Shown here piece by piece: positions 1 to 12,000 of a stretch of 64,000 nt of DNA (the first letter of the stretch is position 1; every line of letters begins with the position of its first letter). A model generated the notes under the pieces. The model saw only the letters and a list, made by a program, of their open reading frames with translations, made no database searches and was not told the origin of the DNA. Origin of the DNA: Melieria omissa. Lineage: Eukaryota > Arthropoda > Insecta > Diptera > Ulidiidae. The position numbers were made by a program, and so were the translations under genes. The stretch spans positions 48,741,993 through 48,805,992 of the forward strand of contig OZ020267.1 in assembly GCA_963971225.1 (NCBI GenBank), given 5' to 3'.

Positions 1-560
1 ATCAGGTAAGGTTTAAAATTGGAATTTGACGGACGTTGGGCAAGGGGGCATGGCACTTACCTTGCGACCCAAATTTTCGGCATATCTTTGGAACTGTAAG
101 TCGCACATTCATGACACTGGGTTCGAACGTATCGTTTAGTCACAGAATTCGAGCGGAGAAATGAGGTGGGCGTTGGACAAGGGGGTGTGGCACCCATAGG
201 TTAGGTTAGGTTAGGGTGGCAGCTAGAAGAGCTCACTTAGGCCATAATACGGCCCGTTGTGGTACCACGTGAAGCACGTGGCCGCCCTTCAGGCTTACAC
301 ACCCCCCCGGGTGTCAGGCAGGAGCCATCCCGATTCCGTGATGAATCGGGCGATGCGGCCGATGCTTGTTCTGCCATGGTTAAGCGACGGCCATGTTTCT
401 CTGGAGATCATACAATGGCTCTCCTCCGCCCAGAGTCGGTTAGCCAGGCGAAGATACGCCTGCCTGACCATCAATTTGACGGTCGCAAGGGGGATGCTAC
501 ATTGCGTAGTGGGTGCTGGAAGTAAAGTTTTTGGAAGTAATGTTTTTTCTTAAGATATTC
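1..560. repeat. Dispersed repeat pieces, including a GGTTA-repeat junction
   Basis: Positions 25-180 carry the 'caagggggcatggcac' / 'gcgacccaaattttc' repeat seen again near 1376-1480, 12180-12720 and 33975-34470. At 198-217 there is a run of GGTTA units followed by a GC-rich stretch (220-500) unlike its AT-rich surroundings; a similar GGTTA run occurs at 14551-14568. I see no gene. This is probably the edge of a mobile element, class unknown. Confidence 0.5.
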
Positions 561-1040
561 ATATACTTCGTAACTTAATTTATGAAACGTCTGTACAATT
601 TTCGCCATTAGAAAAAACGCCTTAAAATTCAATATTTTCCTACTTTGAAACCTTATTACAACGCCAATTTAGAACGCATAAAATTGATTAATGTCAGAAA
701 AGATGGCGTGAAATTGTAAGTGCAACGATATATAAAACATGTTGATAGGATTATTGGTTCAGAAATTACAGTCGCAAACGAAAAAAAAACTGAGGAAAAT
801 TCGAAAAAGTGACACGCCCATTTTTTGCAAAAACTAAGGCTGTTACATAAAAACGGAGTATGGCTTTGAAATCAGCGTCGAAAAACGATTCAGATTCATG
901 TAAAAAACTCCATGCAACAGACATGCTGTTGTGCAGTGTAATCTATAGGTATATACTATTAGCTACAATTGCGTATCTTAATATATGTAAGTCTTTGTAA
1001 AGCACTACAAAAGATGAAATCTTAATTGTGCACTGATTGT
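561..1040. other. AT-rich intergenic DNA, no gene seen
   Basis: No open frame with protein resemblance and no clear repeat structure was found in this stretch. Confidence 0.5.
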
Positions 1041-1400
1041 TTAAATAAATGAAATGAAATGAAGTAAAGTGCCTTTTCTGGCCAGCTCATCCGCCACACA
1101 GTTGCCAGAGATGCCGCTATGCCCAGGGACCCAACTCAGGTGAACCCTGGCATGTTCCGCTAAGCTGTTCAGAGCGGCACGGCACTTTGCTACCAGTTTG
1201 GAGGAGGTATAAATACATTTCAAGGATTTGATTGCAGCCTGGCTATCCGAGAAAATACATATAGCCGAGGGAATGGGGGGTTTCGATCGCAACCGATCCA
1301 CTGCCAGCAGTATTGCCATGGTCCCATACAAAATTGCACCCATACAACTCAAATTTGTAATATGGAATAACGTCAAAATTATAAGTCGCACAGCATTGAA
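1041..1400 (-). mobile_element. Non-LTR retrotransposon fragment with RNase H domain
   Basis: The minus-strand frame encodes a retrotransposon RNase H segment: FSDSQAAIKSLKC, then HARVHLSWVPGHSGISGN and VADELARKG. The SDSQ, VPGHSG and NxxADxLA blocks are characteristic of RNase H domains carried at the 3' end of insect non-LTR elements. The reverse transcriptase part is absent, so this is a truncated relic. Confidence 0.8.
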
Positions 1401-1490
1401 ATTAGGTAAACAGTCGTCCTATTCATGCCGTTTTACGAGTAAAATTAGGGTTTGAACAAGGGGCGTGGCACCACCTATACCAGGGGCGTA

Positions 1491-1771
1491 CATAGGCGGA
1501 TTTTGGCGGAGGGTTTTGCGTGCAACTTTTGAGCCCAACATCATTTAAAACTACATTACTTTTCGCTTAAAGTTAACTTCGAGGGACTGGGCAAATGGTT
1601 CGTTTAAAGACTCATAAAGCGCGTACTTTTGAAATTGGTTCGTTTAGGCGGAAGTTCGTTTTAAACGGGTTCGTTATAAACGAAAAATACTGTATAGTTT
1701 TTAACAGAAACATTTGTATTTGGGGCTTGGGAGGGCTTGAACTTCAAAAACCATCCCTGTGTACGCCACTG
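1491..1771. mobile_element. hAT-type MITE (CAGTGGCG family), copy 1
   Basis: Starts CAGGGGCGTAC and ends GTACGCCACTG, i.e. near-matching terminal inverted repeats of the CAGTGGCG type. Flanking octamers at 1483-1490 (acctatac) and 1772-1779 (gcccatac) match at 6 of 8 positions, as expected of an aged 8 bp hAT target duplication. There is no transposase. Three relatives lie at 8068, 31160 and 50956. Confidence 0.72.
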
Positions 1772-1779
1772 GCCCATAC

Positions 1780-3181
1780 AACTAAAATTTATAATAAGAA
1801 TAACTTCAGTGTTATAAATCGGACAGGATTGAAATTTAGTAAAGCGTCGCTCACACAACTAAAATTTGTAACATAGAATAGTTTCGGAATTATGAGTCAC
1901 ACAATATTGAATTCCAGCATGGACCTACCGTTAGGCCCTGTTACTTGCGACCCAAATTTTCCGAATAACTTAAATTGTTATTAAACGGTATACGATTTTT
2001 AAAATGGATAAATGGATTGTATTAAGGTAAATTGACCTTGCTGGTTTAGATAAAACCATCGTTAGACTTAGTTTGAGGATTTCAATATTGAAAAGCCTTA
2101 AATTAAAGTTCGGCTGATTTGAGTGGTTGTGAAAACAATTTCGTGCCGTCTTACAGTCTCCATTACAATGCCGTGAACCAGACGAGCTTACGCAGGTCGT
2201 CGAAGTCAGGCAAATGTGCGGCTACGACGAGCTTTTTACATGAAAACCGCACTGATGACCACAAAGCAACGGCTAGTGAAATTATCGGATACGGTACGGC
2301 TAATATTATAAATCTCAATAAATTGGAGTTGGACATTTAATTTCTATTAATATTCGCTTATAAAAAGATTACAATTAACTAATTTTAGGTGTGTCTTAGG
2401 TGTGTATATTAATAATAATAATAGCATATATATACATATTATATATAATTATTATATATATAATATATATAAATAAAATATATATAATAATATTAATAGT
2501 AATAATGGTATATTAATAATAATAATATCAATTAATTATAATAAAAATAACTTTAACAATCATTGTAATAAAATATTAATTATAACAGGTTTCAGCTAAT
2601 TAATTTTAGTCAAAAAGTAAGAAGAGTAATTTGATGGTAACAACGCCCTTATTATGACATTATAAGTAATCTATCTGATATCAAGGTAAACAATTTAATA
2701 ATTCTTTTTTCATGGGTGTCCGCCGGGTTCTCAGTATTGCTAAGGGCGCGGCAACACTGGTGTGCGGCCGTTGACATCCCTATTAAACGGAGCTTCTTCA
2801 AGCGGTATGTATATGTGTGCATGTGTGATACAAAGCAAAATGGTTATCGGCAAATTAAACAAACCTCGCGACCGCAGTGCGTCGAATCGTGTGTCCAGTG
2901 TTAGTGTGTGTGTGCCTCTTTATTCTTCTTTTCTTCTTAATTTCTCCTGCTCACGGAATAATAGAGAAATATATAATATTAAGGAACAGAATACAAAATA
3001 GACCACAGTCCAGTTTTGTCTAGCAGTTTATGATATATTTTTAAAGTTTTTTGTTTGTTGTGCCTGCTTTTGTATTTTAAAATATTTTTAAGAGGTAAAC
3101 GAAAGTGGAATCCCAGAGGCAGGCGCCGATAAATTGAGTTCTTATTTGCAGCAAAGTTCGCTGAAAGAAATTTTACAGCAA
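1780..3181. other. Repeat debris, AT-rich low-complexity DNA and probable Ythdf 5' untranslated region
   Basis: 1800-1990 resembles the dispersed 'gcgacccaaattttc' repeat. 2395-2600 is almost pure A/T with TA and TAAT runs. 2700-3181 is likely the 5' leader of the YTH gene; the frame from 3093 to the chosen start is open, so part of it could be coding. Confidence 0.45.
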
Positions 3182-6100
3182 ATGTCATCAGGCGTGTCGG
3201 ATCAGGTAATTGTATGTCCGGCATTTGTCGGGCTTTGGCATTTCGTGGATAGAGGCATCGAATTAGCGGCGGAAGGCGTATGTGTATGCATAGAGATCTA
3301 ATTTGTCTTCTGTACATTTCTCCTATTTCAGATGAAAGCACCCGGAAACACAGGTAATAAGTTTTACGGCCTGCTGCTTTAAAGCCGAGTATGCAGGAAC
3401 AAGAGCTGATATAGATGCGTATACATCTTTTTAACGCGTTTCTGTTTTGTTGTTGTTGCATCAGATGGGAGTCCATCGAATATTTGGGGCGACTTGATAC
3501 TTAGTTTCGATTTTTCACTGTACATTCTATTTCTGACTTGAATTTCGCAGCAAAAAATGCCGAGGAGCGGAATATACCATGGAGCCAACAAGTTGATGAA
3601 GCCTCGTACGAGAACTTAGCTTCGCCAGCGACCGATGACAACTCTGGTATTGCATTTGCTCAGCTTTTTGTTGAGCTGCCTAGAACATTCCAATTGGATA
3701 TTGGGATAATAGATGTCTTAAATTTTTTTAATTACAGCTGCTCACCAAAACTCAATGCAATTTCAATATCCTCCCTTTAATGCTAAGGAAAATCAGGATG
3801 CCTCATGGAACAACTCCAAGTCGCGTAAAACTACCAGTGGCTTTGGTAAGATAACTTCTCCAAAAATAAATAACGATGACAATAGTAGAATTTTATTGAT
3901 TTACTGAGCGGTGAGGTGTTGTCTAACTTCAACAGACAGATTGATTTTGTTCAAAACTCCTGGTGTGACATAGACTCGTGTGCCAGTTCTGCATCAAATA
4001 CATAATTACATGAAATCATGGCGAATTCATTAAAACGAGCATATAGTATAGAATTTGAATTCACCACTTTTCATACTCATGAAATTGGATTGTTTGTGTT
4101 TTGTGTGTCCAAGGGATAATTTCGCATAGTAATGCAATCTTTTGAAAGGAGCCTCGTTCGGATGTTCGCAAATCATCCTCGTAAAATACGACGCTTTATG
4201 ACATATGCTTTGTTTTTATTTTGTGACTATAGTAAGGAGGCGTGCCACATCTTTTATTATGATGAATTAGTTTACTATGGGTCCAACGGAACAATTGAAA
4301 ATCTGTCAACTAAAAATTTCATATTGTGGAACTATTGTAGTAGTTATTGAAATTGATTCGATAAGAAAGCTATAATTGGTATTGTTCTTGTTTGAAACAA
4401 AGACTTAAAAATATGTTTGTAAAAAAGAAGAAACATAGTGTTCTCCCTTGTTTGATTTTCTGCAATCCGAAAACATACATTTTTGTTTTTTCAATAAGCG
4501 ATATGTGAAAACGTGTTTCTAAGAGCAACTGGCCCATTAATTGAAATACAGATAAATTTTCACCGTATTTTGTTCAGAGATATGTACGTCCAGGAAGACA
4601 ATTTTGTTTAGGATTCAGAGATTTGCAAGAAGCGTGGCTTAGCCGGTAAGTGTGTTGGAGCGCGAGCTGAGAAGTAAAAAGAATGATATTAACTAAGCCT
4701 ATATATGCTCAATTAAAAAAAAATCAATTTTCTTTCGGAGGATAACTTCTACAGGAAATGTCAACCTTTTGAGAGTAAAACTCAAATGCACATCACAGAT
4801 GGTTTCGGGAAGCTAGTCCTTAGTGCCGTAATCGCAATCGTATTTTTCAGAAACGAATAAGAAACACGGGAAGCCCGCATTTTATAGTAACACTAAAAGG
4901 GACGATTTCCAACCTAACGCTTGGGGTGCTCACAATTCAAGAAAAATAATATCAGACAATCCTGGAAATTTCAATAGGGTGAGGAGCTTTGATTGTACAT
5001 TGCTTAAACATGACTGGCATAATATCTTCTTAACTTACCTTCAGTCGAATCGATCTGATGATGCTTACTTATCGGGAAAACTCGACAACCGGCCAACCGT
5101 AAACACACCAATTGAGGAAAAGAAAGTCACCGCCCAAGCCGTTGTGGCTGCTCCCAAAAAAACAACATGGGCTTCTATTGCCTCACAACCAGCAAAATTA
5201 ACTTCTAGGGTAAATTCCGTATTCATATTTGATTTACTTATTTTCACTAATCATCTTTGCGACTGCAGACTTCACTACCGACTTCCAGCCACAAGAAAAA
5301 GGGTCCCGGAATGCCGCCGCCGCCAATGGTTCCCGGCAAACACAATCTAGACGTGAATACATGGGATTTACCAAACAATAATCCACCGCCAGTTCCGTCA
5401 CCGCCGCCACCAATTGAACATTCGTATGACTCCAACCCAGATTTTTCCGCCGCGATTGTTCCCGACTATGATTTGGGTGCGCGTTCCGAAAAGAGCCAAA
5501 AGGGGCCAGAGAGGGAGTTTCCCAAGGAAGAGAACAATAAAAATTACAACAGTAGTTTCGAACGCACGCGCACGTCACCCAACGGACATTCGCGTAGAAA
5601 CTGGTACACACAACATCCTCTACAACAAAGTCGGCAGGGCGCCGGAGGCATGGCAGCAGGCTCGATAAGACGGAATGATGGTAACGGAGCCCAAATTCGA
5701 TTTGAGAACCGCAAACCCAATTACAGCAACTCGCGGACAGATCAGGATACTGTATCGTATGATTCCCGCGACGAGAATACGCCGCGGAACGTGGTTCAAA
5801 GTTCAAATGTTGAAGAATTACCTGCTGAATCCTCCCAGGCCGTACTTGAAGAGTTGCGGGACAAAAACAACTACAATCCAGCAGAGATCGACTTGGAGAA
5901 AGCTACCTTGGCCAGGTATGTGGCCAGTGAGAAAACATACAGATGTGACTATAATTTGCCTTTTTCAGATTTTTTGTAATTAAATCGTATTCGGAGGATG
6001 ATATTCATCGCAGCATAAAGTATGAAATTTGGTGCTCCACAGACCACGGGAACAAACGACTGGATGATGCTTTTAAGGAGCGCCACAAGGAAGGCGGAAA

Positions 6101-7073
6101 TATCTTGTTATTTTTCTCTGTAAACGGATCAGGTCACTTTTGCGGCATGGCTCAAATGATGACTGCTGTTGACTACAACTCCACCTCGAGTGTCTGGTCG
6201 CAGGACAAATGGAAGGGCAAGTTCAAAGTCAAATGGATCTATGTGAAAGATGTGCCTAATACTAAGCTTCGCCACATTCATCTGGAGAATAACGAGAATA
6301 AATCGGTAACAAACTCACGCGACACACAGGAGGTCCCGAATGCAAAAGGAATCGAAGTACTCCAGATACTCCATTCGTACAAACATTCAACATCAATTTT
6401 TGACGACTTCTATCACTACGAAAAGAAACAGGAAGAAGAAGTGTCGTCAAAGAAGCCCCCCATTCATGACAGTATGACGATGCTGCGGACGCATTCGCCC
6501 ATGAGCCGTCATTATAGTCGTCAGAGTGATGATCGAGACAGGGACAGGGATAGAGAACGGGATGGTCGCGGAGGTGGAAGTGGCAGTGGAGGAGCACAAA
6601 AATATTTTGTTGGTAGCACCGGAGCAGGCGGTGGTGGTAGTAACTTTCGTGATCGTAACAGTTTACATCGTGGTGGTTACCACAACAATTACAATGAGCA
6701 CCGTCGATTTGAGAGCCATCGAACATCTGCCATGCCGGACTATCCACAAAAGGACAGAGAAGAGCGGATCGACGTGGATAGAGACAGAGGAGATAGAGAA
6801 AGGGAGAATAGCGAGTATGGAACTCGACATACGCAAAAGTTTGATTACAGCCATCGCACACAATCGAAACACAACAGAGAGCGGGACTTTAGTGAAGAGC
6901 ATAGCAAAGGCGATATACGATTTCGCAGCGGAGCCCGTGAAATGCAAAAAGTGAGCTTTTGAAAACGATGAGCGCATATTGAGCACACTGCACAAATGTA
7001 ATGAAACATTTATACATTGCAGGACAACGAATATCCTTCGAATGCTGATCGAGTTAGGGGAGTCGACTATTGA
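3182..7073 (+). CDS. Ythdf: YTH domain m6A reader, YTHDF family (9 coding exons)
   Basis: Cytoplasmic reader of N6-methyladenosine in mRNA (family knowledge). Coding exons read as 3182-3205, 3332-3353, 3551-3646, 3738-3845, 4851-4978, 5045-5209, 5269-5915, 5969-6950 and 7023-7073; all phases agree and give 740 aa. The start was chosen for its short MSSGVSDQ opening, which resembles fly orthologues; the frame is open upstream, so a longer N-terminus is not excluded. The N-terminal half is disordered and carries the family motif [12 protein letters not shown] at about residues 165-176, followed by a Pro-rich stretch. The YTH domain starts near residue 397. The aromatic-cage tryptophans are visible as W418 (EIWCST), W473 and W478 (VWSQDKWKG). 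The tail after the domain is rich in Gly, Arg-Asp and Arg-Glu. A candidate AATAAA lies at 7857-7862. Identification is very secure; only the first two small exons are uncertain. Confidence 0.93.
4622..4810 (+). repeat. Degenerate tRNA-derived SINE in a Ythdf intron
   Basis: A tRNA-like head (gtggcttagccggtaag, A-box-like, then gttggagcgcgag) is followed by an A-rich tract and a body containing 'ttttctttcggaggataac' and 'ttgagagtaaaactc'. The same order occurs in the two better-preserved SINE copies at 58771 and 59030. No B box is recognisable, so this is an old copy. Confidence 0.55.
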
Positions 7074-7985
7074 GGAGGACAAATGATCAGAATGAGTGGA
7101 TTATCATGAATATGGGATAACGCATACGAAAACGACGTTGACGATGAGGATGATGATAATGGTGATGCAATGATGCTGATAATGAAAATAATAAGAGTAT
7201 GAGAGCAGGAAATGTTATTACAAGTTCGATTGTGTCGTTAATTTTTATGTTAATTACCATAAATCAGCAAAACAAAAAGAAAATACTACACGCGTCTAGG
7301 GAGATACCTAACAAAATAATTATTATAATGATGATGATAACGATAAAATATTTTTACGTAATAATTTATAACAATACTATTCGATTAATTCGGCTGACCG
7401 ATTGATTGGTTGATTGGTCAATTGATTATTGAGATATCAAAGGTTTGCTAAAGTCATTCCTTGTAGTTGCACTGTAATTAATAGAAATCTTATTTGCATC
7501 GTACACGTCTTATGTATATTATTTTGAAGTAAATTTTCATCTTATATATCTAATACAATTGAATATCGACTTGTTTGTATTTGTTTAGCACGACCAACTC
7601 CATGGCTTACTGGGAATAGTATTAAAACGGCGTCTACGTGCCGATTGGATGTAGAAACATCGTCACTGAAACCATCCAATTATTCAATGTGCAGAAAAAT
7701 GAAAGGGGAATAGTCAGACTTTCAATTATGTTACCCTTTTGCGGTGTTTCAAATACACATATACGGTGTTGCACGCAGGATTTCATTTCGAGGGGTTTTT
7801 CGTACATATATTATTATAGGGTGTTTTTGTTTTAGAGGTGTAGAACTTTCAATTAAAATAAAGTATTGAGCTTACAGAGAGAAATTACGTGTTCCTTCAA
7901 TAATTCGATTTTTTTTTAATAGAGTTAATTTTCAGTTTAAAATTACGTTATCCGATTTCAATCTAAAGTTCTACAACTCTAAAAA
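7074..7985 (+). other. Probable Ythdf 3' untranslated region and intergenic DNA
   Basis: Follows the YTH stop codon. It contains GAT/AAT-rich low-complexity sequence at 7130-7200 and 7320-7380 and a candidate AATAAA at 7857-7862. No other gene is seen. Confidence 0.5.
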
Positions 7986-8276
7986 CATATATGTGGTCAA
8001 AAGCAATAATTGCTTAAGTCCATAAGTATTATTTTGAGCAGCACGCTTTAAAGGAATAGGTTGGCACCAGTGGCGCACACAGCATTTCATTTTGGGGGTC
8101 CGAGGTTGCGTACAACTTTTGAGCCGAATACTAGTCGAAACCATAGTTTGTACCAGTAATTATTGTGTTTGGGAGTTTAAACCCCCAAAACTCCTGTGTG
8201 CGCCACTGGCTGGAGCCCTTAACTCAATGATGTCCTAAGTTGATCTAAGCGTTTATCGTTTTTGACCACAAATACG
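7986..8276. mobile_element. Inverted-repeat element (CATATCTGTGGTC family) interrupted by a hAT MITE
   Basis: Left end catatatgtggtcaaaagc (7986) and right end tttgaccacaaatacg (8261-8276) are inverted relatives. The left 65 bases match 21901-21975 closely (caataat-gct-aagtccataag... gagcagca-gcttt-aag). The hAT MITE at 8068-8208 sits inside, so this copy is split. Other members are at 11305-11559 and 21901-21990. Confidence 0.6.
8068..8208. mobile_element. hAT-type MITE (CAGTGGCG family), copy 2, nested
   Basis: 141 bases from CAGTGGCGCACAC to GTGTGCGCCACTG, a clean 13 bp terminal inverted repeat. Flanking octamers gttggcac and gctggagc match at 5 of 8, so the duplication is decayed or doubtful. 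It interrupts the 7986-8276 element. Confidence 0.75.
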
Positions 8277-9016
8277 TAGTTCACACGACAGTCATGTCCG
8301 ACATCTGCTTCACACTTCTGTCTAAAATCTTGACAAGTTGCTCACTCTGCTTAATCATTAACCGATGCGAGATACTCTGCACCGTAAAATGGAATTGCGT
8401 TAAGATGCCTTCTCGGTACTCGTTCATATGTAGATAGAAACATATATTTTTTACTAAATACCGCTTAATTATCTCTTTGGTGCGATATTGCCGACCGTCC
8501 CCTCCGACTATGCCCGAAGGCAAAAGAGGCTGTGTGAGGCTTTCATTCTATATGTAATGTGCATCTTCACAGCGATTATGATTCACTATCGTAAATCCCT
8601 CTGCACACATGTGCAGATAGGTGCAAACATTATATGCCTCACACACAGCAAACTTCGGCGAAAATAGCATACAACCACACATATAGTACTTCAGTACACA
8701 TCTACATACATGCGATATTACGTTTATACTAGCGACAATTCGCTTTGACTGACTGAAGTCAGTTGAGAAATTTTGAGATGGCGCAACAGCGGCCCCGACT
8801 CGGCTAGTTTTCAGTTCTCTTTTTTCCGCGACAGTGGCTCGTTTATGGTTGAGGCTGGCTCCAGCCAATAGTACTCGACGTCTTACTCATTTGTCGAAAG
8901 TGTAATAATTACAGCTTCTGCGACTCGCGATCGGACCAAAAGCAAATATACTTGTTCTGTGTGTCGAAAGCACAATTTTACATAGTGGGCGTAAAGATAG
9001 TCCTTAGTAAGTCAAA
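8277..9016 (+). promoter_or_regulatory. Intergenic and probable upstream/5' leader of the Munc13-4 gene
   Basis: No coding gene is recognised. The stretch just upstream of the ATG at 9017 contains TCAGTT-type initiator-like words (8759-8764 and near 8811), common at arthropod start sites, but the word is short and frequent. The transcription start cannot be fixed from the sequence alone. Confidence 0.3.
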
Positions 9017-12000
9017 ATGGATGAAGAACAAATGTGGAAAGGATTCTTCGACAAGCTGCAAGAAATGAAGATAAATCCCCCCACCGAGCACGAGTGCAGG
9101 TATGAGTAACCTCAATTACAGTGTGCCCCACAAAGTCTTTGGTAAACAAAGTGTTTTTAACACAAGTTGCTAGCAGAAAAAGACTTTCACAAAAATGTCT
9201 CATAAATATTGGCAAATAGAACTCTTTTGAGTTGCCGTTTCAAAAAATTATATCAAAGTTTAATTGCAAGATATGTCACCGCGCGGATTGACATGTGAGA
9301 GCTTACTAGCGAATACAATTTTACGTATTTGTATTGATGTCTCTTTTAAACTTTTGCAAAGTTATGTGTTTTAAGTATTTCTTCCACCCTGCCCTTTGTA
9401 CGTGTTATATCAAAGAATATACAATATATGTTCCATACTTTTTGGTTATACTTGCATACTTACAACGAGCACAATGTGGGCAACACTTAGTCACTTGTGT
9501 TTATTATAAAAATTTACGGATTTCTGCGTAAACTCCGCATTGGTTTTTACTCTGATAGACAAAATACTAGCATGCATTCATTACCGTAGAACTCCAAAAA
9601 TTGCAGAGATCGTGGGGAAAATTTAACACACTCTCGTATTGAAGCAGAGCGAATGCTCTGGCGATGCCTGCATTCTAAATAGAGAAATCAATAGATCCGG
9701 TTTTTATTGTCTACTTAGTAAGTGTTGTTTTTCGTGTGGGTCGATTGCCTCTCTTTCCATGATTAATTAGAAACAAACGCCGGCACGTCACCACCGGCAT
9801 TGCTCACCGAATACTGAATACTTCTCTTTCAAATGAGAGTATAGTGAGCGTTTATGCTCAAACTTTGCCGTCGGCTTATATTTTAAAATTTTAACAACTT
9901 TTGACTTAGTTTGTATGTAGTTTTAATTACATTTACATATTTCCAGTCAGTGGATTTGCTAATTTTTTAAAGCAGTCTGTTGTACATTGTTGTGCGGCGC
10001 TTTTAATTTTCTTTGTCACCAAACTGTTACTTAGCAGCGAAGAAAAATTTTAAATCGCCCTGCGCGGCGAGCGGGATTCTAATGAACATCACACATCTAT
10101 GTATGTTCACATCTTTATATTTTCTAACCTGACAAAACGCTCTGTTCGTACGTTCTTCACCATTGCACCACCGCAAATATTAAAACAAAATCTTTGATAT
10201 GAATAAATTTAAAAGTTTTTTAAAAGGACAGCGGATTAGAAAATAAAAAACTGATTACCCCAGGTTACTATATATGGATGGCATTGGTCAAAAGCACTGT
10301 GGCACAGTGTAGTAAATGAATTTCATTTTTTTGGAAGGTTTTATTCATTTGTCTTGGATACACATAAATATTATGCACTACTGACAACTTACTTCTTTAG
10401 TTCCTATTCTTTCATTCAGGCAACGTTGTGGTTACACTTCTGATACACTACATTTTATACTTTATTAGTTGCATTCGACGAGTTTTTGTCTGGAGCTGGT
10501 ATTACTATGTTACAACTGCTTAATTCGAGACATATGAATGCGTCATGTTCTGGTTTCAGGGTTAATTACAATGCAATAAACCCAGCTCACGCGCTCATCG
10601 CTGAATTTTTATCACGACTCCAGTTTCAACCAAACGCATTTAATTTCTTCTATTCATACATACCCACTTATGTATGGACATAAACATTCGGCTAGCAGAG
10701 GGCGAATTACGATGGCAACGACTTGGCCCTTTGTTGGTGTTCATCCACGTACAGTTGTTTTGGCGTGTAGTTTGATATGCCCCAAATGCATGTTTGAACC
10801 CACCGCACTCGTTGGGGTTACGAATACGGGTACATTCGTGCTACGCTTGTGTAAGCGCTGCGAAGTTAGTGGACTGTGAAGTTTTTAGTTCTTGCAGCAA
10901 GTAGTTGGTTAGTAGCCCATGAGATGCAAGCCAGACACAACACTTCGGTCGCGTTCGCAGTATTTTTGCATTGGGTTAGCCGCGGTTATAGATAAAATCG
11001 ATTAAAAATCATGCCCACCGCGTAGCTAAGAAGTGAATAGTTGTGAAACTTACTAACTTACTTACCTTCAGTCCATACTTAAGAGTTCAATGATTCTCGA
11101 TTCCAATGAGACTAAAACGACGATTGAAAGGAATTCGAGTTATTTGTTCGCGAAGTATGACAATTTGTGGTGGAAAAAGGTAGCAGAATCAATGTTTAAT
11201 TTGTCGGAATTGTATTGCTTGTGGGTGAAAAGTTGCGTCAGAGGAGAATAGCTAGAACTGTTGGTGGTTCGAGTGCTAGATCTGTCTGCATTTGTTTACT
11301 GCGACATATCTGTGACCGTAAGGAATAACAGCCAAAGTCGAGTTAGGACAAAATTGAGTTATTAACACCATTGCATTCGTCGTATTCAAATGTATTACTA
11401 CACAAAATTTTATGGCTTTTGCTCATAAAATGAATGTTTTATGCCCAAAAATCTAAAATTTATCTAGTGTAATCTAAAGCTAATTCAAAAATTAAAAGTG
11501 CTCTCCTGAAAACTTCATAAAATCGACTTTGGCTGTTATTCCTTACGGCCACAGATATGCAATTTAAAATTAACTTGTAATTCTATTCTTCGGCAGATTC
11601 ATTGAGCACAGGTCGTTTACTCTATAAAGTGGAGTTACGACGCTGACAGTAAATTTGACACATTGCATCTTGTGCTGTCAGCATTTCCCTAAGAAAACGC
11701 TTTTGACGACGTTGTTGTTGCGATGTTTTTAAACGTTTACTCAATTTTAAATCAATTTATGTTTTCCTCACTTTTGTATCTTCGGTGTGTTTCCACAGGC
11801 ATTTTTCAAATATAGTTGAGGCAAGAATGTTATTGATTCTGACTCATTTAATTAATCATTGTTTTACTAGCTCATGCTTTCCCTTGAAAATGGTAATTAT
11901 TCCTAGATCTAAAAAAATAATAACACCGAACTGTCTGACCATCGTCCGGTTTGTTTGTTTGTTGCCGTCAATATCAAAAGTATGCGGGACTTTTTGACTG

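Noticed and set aside
198..217. Telomere-like TTAGG repeats
   Set aside because: Only a few GGTTA units, internal to the window, and flies lack TTAGG telomeres. The same run appears at 14551 attached to repeat DNA.
2395..2600. A regulatory or structural element in the TA-rich tract
   Set aside because: Low-complexity AT repeats can fold trivially; nothing beyond composition supports a function.
2979..3476. A 165-codon open frame on the minus strand
   Set aside because: It is antisense to the Ythdf leader and first exons, has no protein resemblance and crosses real splice sites of the plus-strand gene.
3465..3540. An extra Ythdf exon after 'catcag' at 3464 (reads [10 protein letters not shown])
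   Set aside because: No donor in the needed phase follows before the stop. The exon at 3332-3353 joins 3551 in phase without it.
5234..6861. Long minus-strand open frames (190 and 199 codons)
   Set aside because: They are shadows of the YTH coding exons, with Cys/His-rich composition expected from antisense of Gly/Arg/Asp codons.
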